Positions 49,050 through 58,278 of a DNA stretch of 64,000 nucleotides are shown here, piece by piece; positions within the stretch are counted from its first letter, which is position 1; every line of letters begins with the position of its first letter. The position numbers and the translations under genes were made by a program. The notes under the pieces are model-generated. The model did no database searches, was not told the origin of the DNA, and worked only from the letters and a program-made list of their open reading frames with translations. Origin of the DNA: JAXMBX01 sp046349635 (lineage in GTDB: Bacteria; Planctomycetota; Planctomycetia; Planctomycetales; Planctomycetaceae); the NCBI GenBank assembly GCA_046349635.1, contig JAXMBX010000001.1, forward strand, positions 248,001 to 312,000, in the 5' to 3' direction.

Positions 49050-50543
49050 CTAATCTGGAACTCGAATAAGCACCCGCAATCTGGGTATAGACCCAACTCC
49101 TCTCACTCGCCCGCAGGGCTTCGCCCCCGTCATATCCTGCGGGCGGATCAGCCAGTCAAACTCCTCCGCCGTCAGATGCCCAGCTTCTTCGCGCGCCCCA
49201 CAGCGTCATCCCTTCCCGATACGCCAACAGCGAAATCTCCGACGCCTTGCTGTACCCCAGATGCAGTTCAACGCCGTCGCCAGCATCAGCGAACTTTCCA
49301 CATGCTCCTTGATCTTTGGCTCGTTCGGCTCGATCCCGACCGCGCAGTGATCGTTGAATGACTGGCACCCGTCCCCCAGGAGTTGGATCGATTCCAGGAC
49401 GTTGTGCAAAATCACCGGCTTGTAGGCGTTCAGCTGAAAATTCCCCTGCGAATTGGCGAACGCCACCGCGTAATCGTTCCCATACACCTGCACCGCCACC
49501 ATCGTCAGCGCTTCGCATTGGCTCGGGTTGATCTTCCCCGGCATGATCGACGACCCCGGCTCGTTCTCCGGCAGCAGCAGTTCATTCAGCCCCGCCCGCG
49601 GCCCGGAAGCATACCAGCGGATGTCATTCGCAATCTTCATCAGCACGCTGGCGAGCGTCCGCAACGCCGCGCTCAGATTCAGCAGCGGATCGTGCGCGGC
49701 CAATGCGGCGAATTTGTTGCCGGCTGATTGGAACGGCAGGCCGGTTTCCGCCGCCAGCAGCGCGGCCACCCGTGAGCCGAACTCCGGATGCGTCGCGAAC
49801 CCGGTCCCCACCGCCGTCCCACCCAACGCCAGCTCATTCACCCCGTGGAGTTGCTGGCGGATGTTCTCCTTGGCCTGGTCCAGTTGCGCCACCCAGCCGG
49901 AGATCATCTGCCCGAACGTCAACGGCAGCGCATCCTGCAGATGCGTCCGCCCCAGCATGACCAGCGAGGAATACTTGTCCCCCAGTTTCTGAAAAGTCTC
50001 CCGCAGGTTCTCGACAGCCAGCAGCAGATGCCGCGCCGTCTGCTCCGCCGTCGCGAGATGCATCACAGTCGGGAAGACATCATTGGAAGACTGTCCCTGG
50101 TTGACGTCATCATTCGGATGAATCTTGAGCTCCGTCTTGCCCAGTTCTTCCCGCGCGATCTGCAGCGCGCGGTGGGCGATGACCTCATTCGCGTTCATGT
50201 TGGTGTGCGTCGCGGAACCGGTCTGCCACACCACCAGCGGGAACTCCTCATCCCATTGGCCGTCGATCACTTCCTCCGCCGCCCGGATAATGAAATCCGC
50301 TTTCTCCGCAGCCAGGCGTTCCAGATCCCGGTTGACCGCCGCCGCACATTTCTTCACCAGCCCCAGGGCACGGATCACCGGCCGTCCCCACCGGAACCGA
50401 TCCACCCCGATCGGAAAGTTCTCGATCGACCGTTGCGTCTGGGCCCCCCACAGATGACCGACCGGCACCCGCACTTCCCCCAGCGAATCCTTTTCAATGC
50501 GAAACGGACGCTCGTCTGGCAATGGATCGGCGGGGTGAGTCAT
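49050..50543 (-). CDS. fumC: class II fumarate hydratase (3' end in another frame)
   Basis: Catalyses fumarate to malate in the citric acid cycle. The start at 50543 (MTHPADPLPDERPFRIEKDS) has AGGA upstream. Family landmarks are GEVRVPVGHLWGAQTQRSIE, SATHTNMNANEVIAHRA, NDDVNQGQSSNDVFPTVMHL, VMLGRTHLQDALPLTFGQ and the superfamily signature GSSIMPGKINPSQCEALTMV. Near 49260 the frame shifts; the continuation LGYSKASEISLLAYREGMTL and then EEFDWLIRPQDM gives the normal C-terminus. One or two indels at the end explain the break. The exact stop is uncertain (about 49050-49130). Confidence 0.9.
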
Positions 50544-50661
50544 GGTGCAATCCTCGCCCGCAAGATTACGGACAACCCAATAAGTGCCCACAACACGGCT
50601 GTTGCGATTGGCTACTTTCACTGTAGCAAATCAATGCAGGAAAACACTGCATTTCTCTCTG

Positions 50662-50967
50662 CTACCTCAACGGCGACGACTTGGGGCCGTTCCAGTTCGG
50701 AGCATCATTGCAGCGGGAAAACTCCCACTCCGTTTGTTCCACGGTATCCGGGTGATCATCCCCCGAACCGATCAATTCTCGCGCACGGCGGAGATCCACC
50801 ATCGGCACAAACAGCGTAATCTCCTGCGTGAAACTGGGGCTGCTGGCCGCGTACGACTCAATTCCATGCTCGTGCAGTTTCTGGAGAATCGCCGCCGCCT
50901 CAATGTTGTCGGCCACTGTCACCAGCCGGATGCTCCGCGTGTCGTGATCGGCATGGAAGCGGGCCAT
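50662..50967 (-). CDS. DUF2007-like small protein, copy 1
   Basis: A 101-residue soluble protein with a ferredoxin-like alpha/beta fold: IRLVTVADNIEAAAILQKLH, EHGIESYAASS and FVPMVDLRRARELI. This is the pattern of the DUF2007 putative signal-transducing family. A paralogue with the same pattern is encoded 100 bases upstream on the same strand (51067-51384), so the two probably arose by duplication and share a transcript. Function unknown. Confidence 0.6.
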   Translation of the reverse strand: MARFHADHDTRSIRLVTVADNIEAAAILQKLHEHGIESYAASSPSFTQEITLFVPMVDLRRARELIGSGDDHPDTVEQTEWEFSRCNDAPNWNGPKSSPLR

Positions 50968-51066
50968 AAGCGGCCTCGTCTGGAAATCAGACCTGGTAAA
51001 TCAGGTTTGGAAAGATGACGGTGTCTGCCGGGCGATCAGAATGAGCGACTTTCGCACGGTAAAACG

Positions 51067-51384
51067 CTATTGGTTAAAGGCCGGAGAATCGCTGCATGGG
51101 AACGATTCCTTCGAGGCTTCCTCCACGATGTCAGGAATCACATGCGTCAGGTGCATGTAGTTGTCGACGATCGTATGAGCCGTATTCAGATCATCCAGGC
51201 CGACAAACACCGAGAAATGTTCCTCGCACGCCTCTTCGGTAATCGCGAAGGGGGAGTGATCGATATAGGCCGGAATGCCGTATTTCGCCAGTTTCTCAAC
51301 GACGGTATCGGCATCCTGCTGGTTCTCAAGTTCGATCAATTGGACGGAGGCGAGCCACTGGCTGCCGGGATGAGTGGTGCTCAT
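51067..51384 (-). CDS. DUF2007-like small protein, copy 2
   Basis: About 105 residues: LASVQLIELENQQDADTVVE, KLAKYGIPAYIDHSPFAI and FSVFVGLDDLNTAHTIVDNY reproduce the layout of copy 1 (strand, helix, strand, GI-x-AYI, strand, DL-x-A helix). The ATG at 51384 is chosen because AAGGAG lies seven bases upstream; an ATG at 51390 is too close. It ends with an acidic Ser-rich tail. A role as ligand-sensing or adaptor protein is a guess. Confidence 0.6.
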   Translation of the reverse strand: MSTTHPGSQWLASVQLIELENQQDADTVVEKLAKYGIPAYIDHSPFAITEEACEEHFSVFVGLDDLNTAHTIVDNYMHLTHVIPDIVEEASKESFPCSDSPAFNQ

Positions 51385-51523
51385 GATCATGCTCCTTCCT
51401 GACCTTTTCGTCAGGTTGCTTTGACAGGCGGACCTTCCGGAGAAGGATCCTCTACCAGAACAAAGAGCAACATTAATGCCGAATCGCATTTTTTAAGCTC
51501 GTCGGTTCCCCCCGGCTCAAAGT

Positions 51524-52276
51524 TCAGCCCTGCGGGAGCGCTGTGGGGCGATTGTGTGACCTGCGGAGTCGCAGCCACGCCGCCAACGTCAGCGCACTCG
51601 GGACCGCAGCCTGCAGCAGCCCTCCGCTCCAGAGGCGGAACTGCGGTGCATACAACCCCGCGCCCAGAAAGAGTTTCGCCCGCTCCGGACCCACAGCCGG
51701 CGTGGCCCACGCTGTAAAACAAGTGGCGAACAGGATCACGACCGTACACGCGGCGAACCCCCACGCAGGACGACCCGCACGGCGGGCGAGACGCAGAAAG
51801 AACCACGTGCACAACACAAACGGCACGATCCGCTCAAAGCCCACAAACGAGAACAGGATCAGCGCATCCCAGAACGGAGAGATGATCGTCACGTGCTGAT
51901 CGGCGGGGACGTCCCCCAGCCATTTGATCAGTTCGTGGCAGCCTGCCAGGACCAGACACGGGAACACGATCGCCAGCACCACGGCGGGAAGCGGGGCGGC
52001 GAGAAATGTCAGAATCGGATGACGTCCGGCAAACGTTCTACGCGTGAATTCGCGGTGCGCCGTCGCCGCCAGAAGTTCGGGCGAGCCGAGTCTCTCGGTG
52101 GGGGATTGATCCGGGGAATTGCTGGAAGATATCTGAGCGTCCATGCTCGTGCTCTCCTGTGTAAGGTCAGAATAATGATCGGTCAGTTCCAACACGAAAC
52201 GGTCGATGTAACTCCCCGGTAGGCCACGCGCGTGCAGTTGCCGCCGAAGCTGGTTAAGCCATCGCGGGTCGAGCAT
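51524..52276 (-). CDS. membrane protein with HAAS-like N-terminus, PadR partner
   Basis: A 250-residue protein. The N-terminal 45 residues form an amphipathic helical unit (WLNQLRRQLHARGLPGSYID, RFVLELTDHYSDLTQE) of the type found in HAAS/DUF1700 proteins paired with PadR regulators. Four membrane helices follow (ILTFLAAPLPAVVLAIVF, PFWDALILFSFVGFERIV, WGFAACTVVILFATCFTAWA, LLQAAVPSALTLAAW). Its ATG at 52276 lies inside the PadR gene, a 23-base overlap, so the two are translated together. It probably modulates or responds to the PadR protein at the membrane; its physiological role is unknown. Confidence 0.72.
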   Translation of the reverse strand: MLDPRWLNQLRRQLHARGLPGSYIDRFVLELTDHYSDLTQESTSMDAQISSSNSPDQSPTERLGSPELLAATAHREFTRRTFAGRHPILTFLAAPLPAVVLAIVFPCLVLAGCHELIKWLGDVPADQHVTIISPFWDALILFSFVGFERIVPFVLCTWFFLRLARRAGRPAWGFAACTVVILFATCFTAWATPAVGPERAKLFLGAGLYAPQFRLWSGGLLQAAVPSALTLAAWLRLRRSHNRPTALPQG

Positions 52277-52610
52277 CTGTCCCTCCCTGGATCACAGAGT
52301 TAATCGCCGCCACGGTTTGATTCCACGTCGCAAGCGCTGCAGCCAGCCGTTTCTGTCCCGCTTTCGTCAGGCGATACACAATCCGGTTTCGCCCCGCCGT
52401 CAGTTCCCGTCGGCTGGTCAGGAATTGCTGCTCTTCCAATCGATGCAGGATGGGATAGATACACCCCTCGCCGAAATCCAGCTTTTCCCGCGACTGCTCC
52501 CGAATCGCCTGCACCAGGTCATAGCCATGCATCGGGCGGGCATTCAGCAACTGCAGAATCAGCAGTTCCGGCACCCCATTCAGAAAGTCAGGATTGGTCT
52601 TCTTCATCAT
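52254..52610 (-). CDS. PadR family transcriptional regulator
   Basis: A 118-residue winged-helix repressor: LNGVPELLILQLLNARPMHG, YDLVQAIREQSREKLDFGEG, CIYPILHRLEEQQFL and RIVYRLTKAGQKRL are standard PadR motifs. It probably controls its own operon: a perfect palindrome lies between the -35 and -10 boxes just upstream. The start is ATG at 52610 (or 52607), almost at the predicted transcript start. It overlaps the following membrane-protein gene by 23 bases. Confidence 0.92.
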   Translation of the reverse strand: MMKKTNPDFLNGVPELLILQLLNARPMHGYDLVQAIREQSREKLDFGEGCIYPILHRLEEQQFLTSRRELTAGRNRIVYRLTKAGQKRLAAALATWNQTVAAINSVIQGGTDARPAMA

Positions 52611-52617
52611 GACCGGG

Positions 52618-52647
52618 CTTATACCTCAAGGTTTGAGGTAATGTCAA
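52618..52647 (-). promoter_or_regulatory. promoter with PadR operator between -35 and -10
   Basis: Read on the minus strand: TTGACA (52642-52647), 18-base spacer, TATAAG (52618-52623). The spacer and -10 edge hold the perfect palindrome TACCTCAA-ACC-TTGAGGTA (52622-52640), the typical type of PadR binding site. The transcript would begin at about 52611, one or two bases before the ATG at 52610, so the mRNA would be leaderless. Confidence 0.8.
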
Positions 52648-52740
52648 GAGGAGGAACATCGGCAGAAACCTTGCTCTTGGGTGGCACTGCGAAACCGGTA
52701 TTCCGGGTTAACAGTGGTCCTCTCGACGACGAATCCAGGG

Positions 52741-52872
52741 TGGCCTACACGCCGGTCCTCCGGCGTGTGGGTGGCGCAGTCACAAGAGGCGAATTCAAAT
52801 CGATGGGTGCCGTGCCCATATCGTGCGAAGCTCGATATTGACACATCGCGTAAGCAGGGCGGGCATGAATTC
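52741..52872. repeat. compound palindromic repeat (alpha-beta-gamma)
   Basis: Contains GGCCTACACGCCGG...CCGGCGTGTGGGTGGCG (inverted), then ACAAGAGGCGAATTCAAATC, then GTGCCCAT...GGGCATGAATTCA. The same three blocks in the same order occur at 57448-57566. It lies between the PadR operon and the MauG-like gene. Confidence 0.75.
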
Positions 52873-52906
52873 ACTTAAGTGTAATTGTCTCTGAAAATCC
52901 CGCACC

Positions 52907-54304
52907 CTACTCCGGCAGCCGCGACATCTCCACCTTCGGGAACGGACCCGTGCACGCCTTCATGAAGGCGACGAGATCTTTCTTCTCCTGGTCCGTCAGG
53001 TTCAGCTTCTTGATGTCCTTGTCGAGCTGCGGGTTGGGGTGCCCCCCCTTGTTGTACCACTCGACCACTTCTTCCAGCGTTTTCTGGCTCCCGTCATGCA
53101 TATACGGAGCCGTCTGCTCGACGTTCCGGATCGTGGGGGTCTTGAACGCCCCCTTGTCCTTCAGGTCGTGCGTAATCGCGAACCGCCCCAGGTCCGGTTC
53201 CTTCTTCTCCATCCCCACACCCAGGTTGTGGTACTTCTCGTCCGAGAAATTTGCCCCCACGTGGCAGGCGGTGCAGCCACCTTTCTGCGTGTAGAAAATT
53301 TCCCGCCCGCGCTTCGCACTCTCCGACATCGGGTGCGCATCGGCCGCAGCCTTGGTCTTGACGTATTGCTCGTACGATTCCGGGTCTTCCTTCTTGAAGT
53401 TCTCCGGATCCTTCAGGTCATCCTTGAACGCATTTTCGAGCGCCCGCAGCGGTTCGTAGTAATCCGCCGGAGCAGGGCCGGTCACAACCGTCCGCTCGAA
53501 GGACGCCAGCGCTTTCCCCACGTTGCCGATCGTCACCCCATCGGGGAAGACCTTCGTGAACTCCGCGACATACACCGGGTTCTTCTTGAGCATCGCCACG
53601 ACTGCGTCATGCGTGTTCCCCATTTCGATCGGGTTGGCAATCGGCCCGACCGCCTGCTCTTCCAGAGACGCCGCGCGACCGTCCCAGAATTGGGTATCCG
53701 TCAGGATGCGATTGAAGCTGACCGGCGAATTCCGACCACCCTGTTGACCCTTCACCCCCACGCCGAATTGCGTCTCCTTCGCCCACCCGTTGTCCGGATG
53801 GTGGCAGTCCGCGCAACTCACCGTGCTATCCACCGACAGCCGCTTGTCGAAATACAACTGCCGCCCCAATTCAATCTTGGCCCGCGTGAGGGGATTCTTG
53901 TCCAGCCCCTTGATCGCGGACTGACCCAGGTTCAACCCCAGCGGGAGTTCAATCTGCAGCGGAGCGTGATTTTTCGGATCGGCCAGCCAGGCATTGACCT
54001 GTTCCAGAGTCAGTTTCCCCTTGCCGGGAACCCCCAGCGTCAATTCATCCGTCCCCAGCATCACCGGTTTCGCATCCTTGACCGGAGTGGCGACCGTGGC
54101 TTTCGTGTCCGTAGTCTTGGGTTCGGCAGGCTTCGGTTCAGCCGGTTTACTCTCCTCGGCCTTGGTCTCCGCAGGCTTCGTCTCCGTCGTTTTCAGCGGC
54201 GGAGGCAGCGGAGTGACTTCCGGGGTCGGTTGCGATTCACTGCAGCCGGCAGCGAACAAAGCAAAGGCGACGAGCAAAGAGGCGACGAGGGGCATGGATC
54301 GCAT
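52907..54304 (-). CDS. di-haem cytochrome c peroxidase (MauG/CcpA family) lipoprotein
   Basis: Exported di-haem peroxidase-like enzyme. The N-terminus has a lipobox (LLVAFALFAAGC), then a long Lys/Pro/Glu/Thr tether (TETKPAETKAEESKPAEPK), so it is likely anchored to a membrane facing outside. The two haem sites are CADCH in STVSCADCHHPDNGW and CTACH in GGCTACHVGANFSDE; QLYFDKRLSVD and FAITHDLKDKGAFKTPTIRN are family motifs. The ATG at 54304 follows AGGAAAG. It may reduce peroxide or oxidise a protein or small molecule; the substrate is unknown. It is intact and transcribed alone. Confidence 0.9.
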   Translation of the reverse strand: MRSMPLVASLLVAFALFAAGCSESQPTPEVTPLPPPLKTTETKPAETKAEESKPAEPKPAEPKTTDTKATVATPVKDAKPVMLGTDELTLGVPGKGKLTLEQVNAWLADPKNHAPLQIELPLGLNLGQSAIKGLDKNPLTRAKIELGRQLYFDKRLSVDSTVSCADCHHPDNGWAKETQFGVGVKGQQGGRNSPVSFNRILTDTQFWDGRAASLEEQAVGPIANPIEMGNTHDAVVAMLKKNPVYVAEFTKVFPDGVTIGNVGKALASFERTVVTGPAPADYYEPLRALENAFKDDLKDPENFKKEDPESYEQYVKTKAAADAHPMSESAKRGREIFYTQKGGCTACHVGANFSDEKYHNLGVGMEKKEPDLGRFAITHDLKDKGAFKTPTIRNVEQTAPYMHDGSQKTLEEVVEWYNKGGHPNPQLDKDIKKLNLTDQEKKDLVAFMKACTGPFPKVEMSRLPE

Positions 54305-54543
54305 CGGATTTCTTTCCTGCAAAACGTCTTGTTGTGAAACGCTGATTCAAGGGGAAACGCCGCGGCTGCTGGCCCGGATCACGAAAATCTGGCAAAAAAG
54401 ACCAATTTCAGGATCTCATCTGAGTTTATCAGGCAGACCTGAGGGAGGGAATTCAGAGGCACGTCGGAACCCGGTTGGATAGAATGCACAAACACCTTTC
54501 TGGTTAAGAAGCGAACTCCGGAATGTTTGCCCCACCTCTTTTT

Positions 54544-54586
54544 CACCCCTCGCCCCTTGTGGGAGAGGGGTCGGGGGTGAGGGGTA
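54544..54586. repeat. C-rich dispersed palindromic repeat
   Basis: CACCCCTCGCCCC and GGGGTGAGGGG arms surround TTGTGGGAGAGGGGTCGG. This C/G-skewed sequence belongs to a type often seen scattered between genes in planctomycetes and some other bacteria. One copy is in this window. Confidence 0.5.
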
Positions 54587-54622
54587 GAACCATGGCGTGA
54601 AATACTGAGAGCAGGTGAGTCG

Positions 54623-55801
54623 ATGCACCGCGTGTTGGGATATCTCCCCTGGATATTGATTGCCGTCACCGGGGCCTTTTGCGTCTGGGCGGTCATGACC
54701 CCCACCCCGGGCCGCAGTTTCTCGCTCCGCCCAGGAAGAAGAGCAACAAATCCAGACGGAGCAGCAGGCCGAAAAGAAAGCCGAGGAAGATGCCGTCAAA
54801 GACCTCCTCGTCAAAGAGCCCGGCCCCACCCCCGAGGGTATGGTCTGGATTCCCGGCGGCACGTTCACCATGGGGAACGGCAAAAGCGACCACGAGGATG
54901 AGCAGTTTGAGCATCGCGTCACCCTCGATGGCTTCTGGATGGACAAACACGAAGTCACCAAAGCGGACTTCGAAAAATTCGTCACAGCCACGGGCTACAA
55001 AACCGTCGCGGAGCAACCACCCGACGTGAAGCAACTGGTCGGCGTGGACACCACGAAGATCAAGGCCGAGGATCTGGTCCCCGGTTCGCTCTGCTTCGCG
55101 GGAGTCGCTCCGGGACAGAAGGTCAACAAGGACCATCCCCTCTGGCCGTACCAGTTGTGGAACTACGTGAAGGGGGCCGACTGGCGGCATCCGGAAGGGC
55201 CGAAGTCCTCCATCTCGGACCGGATGAATCACCCCGTCACGCACGTCTGCTACGACGACGTCGTCGCCTACGCCAAGTGGGCGGGGAAGCAACTCCCGAC
55301 CGAAGCCGAATGGGAATACGCCATGCGCGGCGGAGAATCAGGGCACGAATTCCCCTGGGGCGACGAACTGCAGCCGGGGGGCAAGTTCATGAGCAACATC
55401 TGGCAGGGAGAGTTCCCCTACGAAAACAAGAATGAGGACAAATACCCCGGGACCGCTCCGGTGGAATCGTTCCCCCCAACAAATTCGGCCTGTACGACAT
55501 GTCCGGGAACGTCTGGGAATGGTGTGCGGACTGGTACCAGCCGGAGTACTACAAGCAGAGTCCGCTCCGGAATCCTCAAGGCCCCGATTCCAGTTTCGAT
55601 CCGAACGAACCCGGGATTCCCAAACGCGTGACGCGCGGCGGCTCGTTCCTCTGCAATGCGAACTACTGCACGGGGTACCGCTGTTCCGCCCGGATGAAGG
55701 GAGCCCCCGACACCGGCCTCGTCCACACCGGCTTCCGCTGCGTCATCGCCCCCCGCCGCCCCGGTGCAAAAACGGCTGCGAACAATTCAGGAACTCATTA
55801 A
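54623..55801 (+). CDS. formylglycine-generating enzyme family protein (frame interrupted)
   Basis: Converts the active-site Cys of sulfatases to formylglycine. The N-terminus (MHRVLGYLPWILIAVTGAFC) is a membrane anchor or signal peptide, followed after a shift near 54715 by a charged linker (EQQAEKKAEEDAVKDLLVK). The FGE-sulfatase domain shows MVWIPGGTFTMGNG, WMDKHEVTKADFEKFV, HPVTHVCYDDVVAYAKWAGK, LPTEAEWEYAMRGG and, after a second shift near 55478, MSGNVWEWCADWY. Both catalytic Cys are in RVTRGGSFLCNANYCTGYRC. It is followed 100 bases later by a sulfatase with an intact target motif. Confidence 0.85.
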
Positions 55802-55807
55802 CGATCC

Positions 55808-55851
55808 GGGTGGCATGCCCACTTCGTTGCGAAGCAACAGGGTGGGCATGT
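55808..55851. repeat. palindromic repeat, gamma module
   Basis: GGTGGCATGCCCAC...GTGGGCATG, with an inner CTTCGTTGCGAAG hairpin. Related blocks lie at 52804 and 57515. It separates the formylglycine-generating-enzyme gene from the sulfatase. Confidence 0.65.
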
Positions 55852-55902
55852 TTAAGCTTATTTTTGAATAACCGTGACAATCCACATCTGAGGAGACTGT
55901 TC

Positions 55903-57428
55903 ATGCGCGGGATGCTCCTGGTATTGGCATGTGTGCTGGGGACCGTCGCCTCCGCCGCTGAAACAAAAAAACCGAATATCGTCCTCATCTTCAGCGATGA
56001 CCACGGCTACCAGGCCATCAGCGCCTACGGCGAAGAACGCAAATTGGTCAACACGCCGAACCTCGACCGCCTCTATCACGAAGGCATGCGGTTCGACCGC
56101 TGCCTGGTCCCCAATTCCATCTGCGGACCCAGCCGGGCCACCGTCCTCACGGGAAAATACAGCCACAAGAACGGCTTCTACAACAACACCAACAGCAAGT
56201 TCGACTCATCCCAGCCCACGTTCGTCAGATCCCTCAAGGGGGCAGGGTACCAGACCGCCATCATCGGCAAGTGGCACTTGATCACCGACCCCGTCGGCTT
56301 TGACGAGTGGAACATCCTCCCGGGGCAGGGGGTCTACTACAACCCCCCCATGATTCGTAACGGCCGGAAGACCGAGAACAAAGGCTACGCCACCGACCTC
56401 ATCAGCGACTTCTCGGTTGATTGGATCAAAAAGCGTGACAAATCCAAACCGTTCCTCCTCATGAGCCAGCACAAGGCCCCGCACCGCGAATGGGCACCCC
56501 CCTTGCGCTACCTGGGGCACGACAAGGACCGGGTCTATCCCGAACCCGCCACGCTGTTCGACGATTACAGCGGCCGCGGCCTCGCCGTCCGCGATCAGGA
56601 CATGACGCTCGAAAAGACAATCACCGCGCTGGATGTGAACCCACTCCGCCTCCGAATATGACTCCCGAACAACTCCAGGAGTGGAACGCCTACTACGAAC
56701 CGCGCAATGCGGAATACAAACAGCACCGTCTGACCGGCAAGGACCTGGTCCGCTGGCGCTACAACCGCTACATGCATGATTACCTCGGGACGGTCCTCGC
56801 CGTCGATGACGCCGTCGGCAAGCTGCTCGACTGCCTCAAGGCAGAAGGACTCGCGGAGAACACCCTCGTCGTCTATGCCGCGCGGACCAGGGGTTCTATC
56901 TGGGGGAACATGGTTGGTTCGACAAACGCTGGATCTTCGAAGAGTCGCTCCGCACCTCCATGCTCGCCCGCTGGCCGGGGGTCATCAAGCCGAACAGTGT
57001 CAACAGCGACCTGACGAGCACCGTGGACCTCGCCGCCACGTTCCTTGACGCTGCCGGACTCTCCCCCTTGGAGGGAAACCAGGGCCGCAGTCTGATTCCG
57101 CTCTTCATTGGAGAGACCCCCGCCGACTGGCGCAAAAGTTTTTACTACCACTACTACGAATATCCCAAACCGCACCACGTCCGCCCGCATGAGGGTCGTG
57201 ACCGCTCAATACAAGCTGGTCCATTTCTACAAGCCGGACGTGGACTACTGGGAACTCTACGACCGCGTGAGCGACCCGCTGGAATTGAAGAGCGTCTATG
57301 ATGACCCCGCCAGACTCGCGGTGAAGGAAGAACTGCACCGGGAACTGGAACGCCTCAAGAAAGACCTCGACGTCCCCGCCGACATCCCCCTCAAAGCCTA
57401 CGGAGGCATCCCCCCCGCCAGGAAGTAA
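55903..57428 (+). CDS. formylglycine-dependent sulfatase, secreted (frame interrupted)
   Basis: Exported sulfuric ester hydrolase. The signal peptide is MRGMLLVLACVLGTVASAAE, with AGGAG upstream. The metal Asp pair is in NIVLIFSDDHGYQAISAYG, and the formylglycine motif C-x-P-S-R appears as CGPSRATVLTGKY; KWHLITD is also typical. Shifts near 56630 and 56880 lead to MTPEQLQEWNAYYEPRNAEY and ARWPGVIKPNSVNSDLTST, and one near 57185 to the end DPLELKSVYDDP. The restored protein of about 505 residues is normal, likely acting on sulfated polysaccharide. The preceding gene encodes its maturase. Confidence 0.87.
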
Positions 57429-57447
57429 AACTCAGAGACGTTTGTCG

Positions 57448-57566
57448 GGTGGCCTACACGCCGGAGTACCGGCGTGTGGGTGGCGATAGCCACAGGAGGC
57501 GAATTCAAATCGACGGGTGGCATGCCCGGGCATCGCGCTGGGAAGCAGGCGGGCATGGATTCATTG
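57448..57566. repeat. compound palindromic repeat (alpha-beta-gamma), second copy
   Basis: GGTGGCCTACACGCCGG...CCGGCGTGTGGGTGGCG, then CACAGGAGGCGAATTCAAAT, then GGGTGGCATGCCC...GGGCATGGATTCA, in the same order as 52741-52872. It lies between the sulfatase and DinB genes. Confidence 0.75.
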
Positions 57567-57602
57567 GATGATCGAAAACAACCGTAACACCAGGGAGTAC
57601 CC

Positions 57603-58091
57603 ATGCAGAACGTGATCACCGTCTTTCGATTCGTCATGCGCTACGCGGACATGCTCGTCGCCGATCTCAGCGACGCGGAAATGGTCCAGATTCCGCACCC
57701 GGGGATGAATCACCCCGCCTGGGTTCTCGGGCATATCACGATGGCGATTGATTCAACGGCACGAATTCTGGATCAGCCGGGGCTGACCGACCGCGAGTGG
57801 ATTAAAAAATTCGGCCCCGGAAGCACCCCCGTCGAGGACATAGCCGTCTATCCGACTAAGGCGGAACTGCTCGCGAAGCTGAAAGCCGTGGGGGAACACG
57901 CCATCAAGTGCATTGAGAACGCCACCCCGGAGCAACTCGCCGGGCCGAACAAAACCCGTTTTTTTCCGGAGGTCTTTCCGACCGTCGCCGACTTCGCGAC
58001 GCATCTCCTCACCACGCACCCCTCCCTCCACCTGGGCCAACTCTCCGCCTGGCGCCGCGTGCTTGGCAAAGGCTCCGTCCTCGGCGTTTGA
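57603..58091 (+). CDS. DinB family protein
   Basis: A 162-residue four-helix protein of the DinB/YfiT superfamily, which includes metal-dependent thiol transferases and many unassigned members. The putative metal-binding His residues lie in MNHPAWVLGHITMAID and THPSLHLGQLSAWRR. No export signal. The ATG at 57603 follows AGGGAG. It stands alone; its substrate, if any, may be a cellular thiol such as bacillithiol, but nothing here proves it. Confidence 0.82.
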   Translation: MQNVITVFRFVMRYADMLVADLSDAEMVQIPHPGMNHPAWVLGHITMAIDSTARILDQPGLTDREWIKKFGPGSTPVEDIAVYPTKAELLAKLKAVGEHAIKCIENATPEQLAGPNKTRFFPEVFPTVADFATHLLTTHPSLHLGQLSAWRRVLGKGSVLGV

Positions 58092-58278
58092 GTGAAGACC
58101 AGCAAGAAAGGCATTCAAGAAGTTCAGAATCTTGATGCCTTCTTGTGGTGCGACGGCTCAAGTTGCTTTGAAAGCACCTCATGGGAAGATCTCGCGAAAC
58201 GATTGATGTTACCCGGTAATCACTCTGATGGCGATCAGATTGATTTGCTTGAACCGGGTAGTTTTTGAATGAGTTCGC

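Noticed and set aside
53039..54337. A 432-codon plus-strand frame
   Set aside because: It is antisense to the di-haem peroxidase gene; Arg-rich shadow with no domain.
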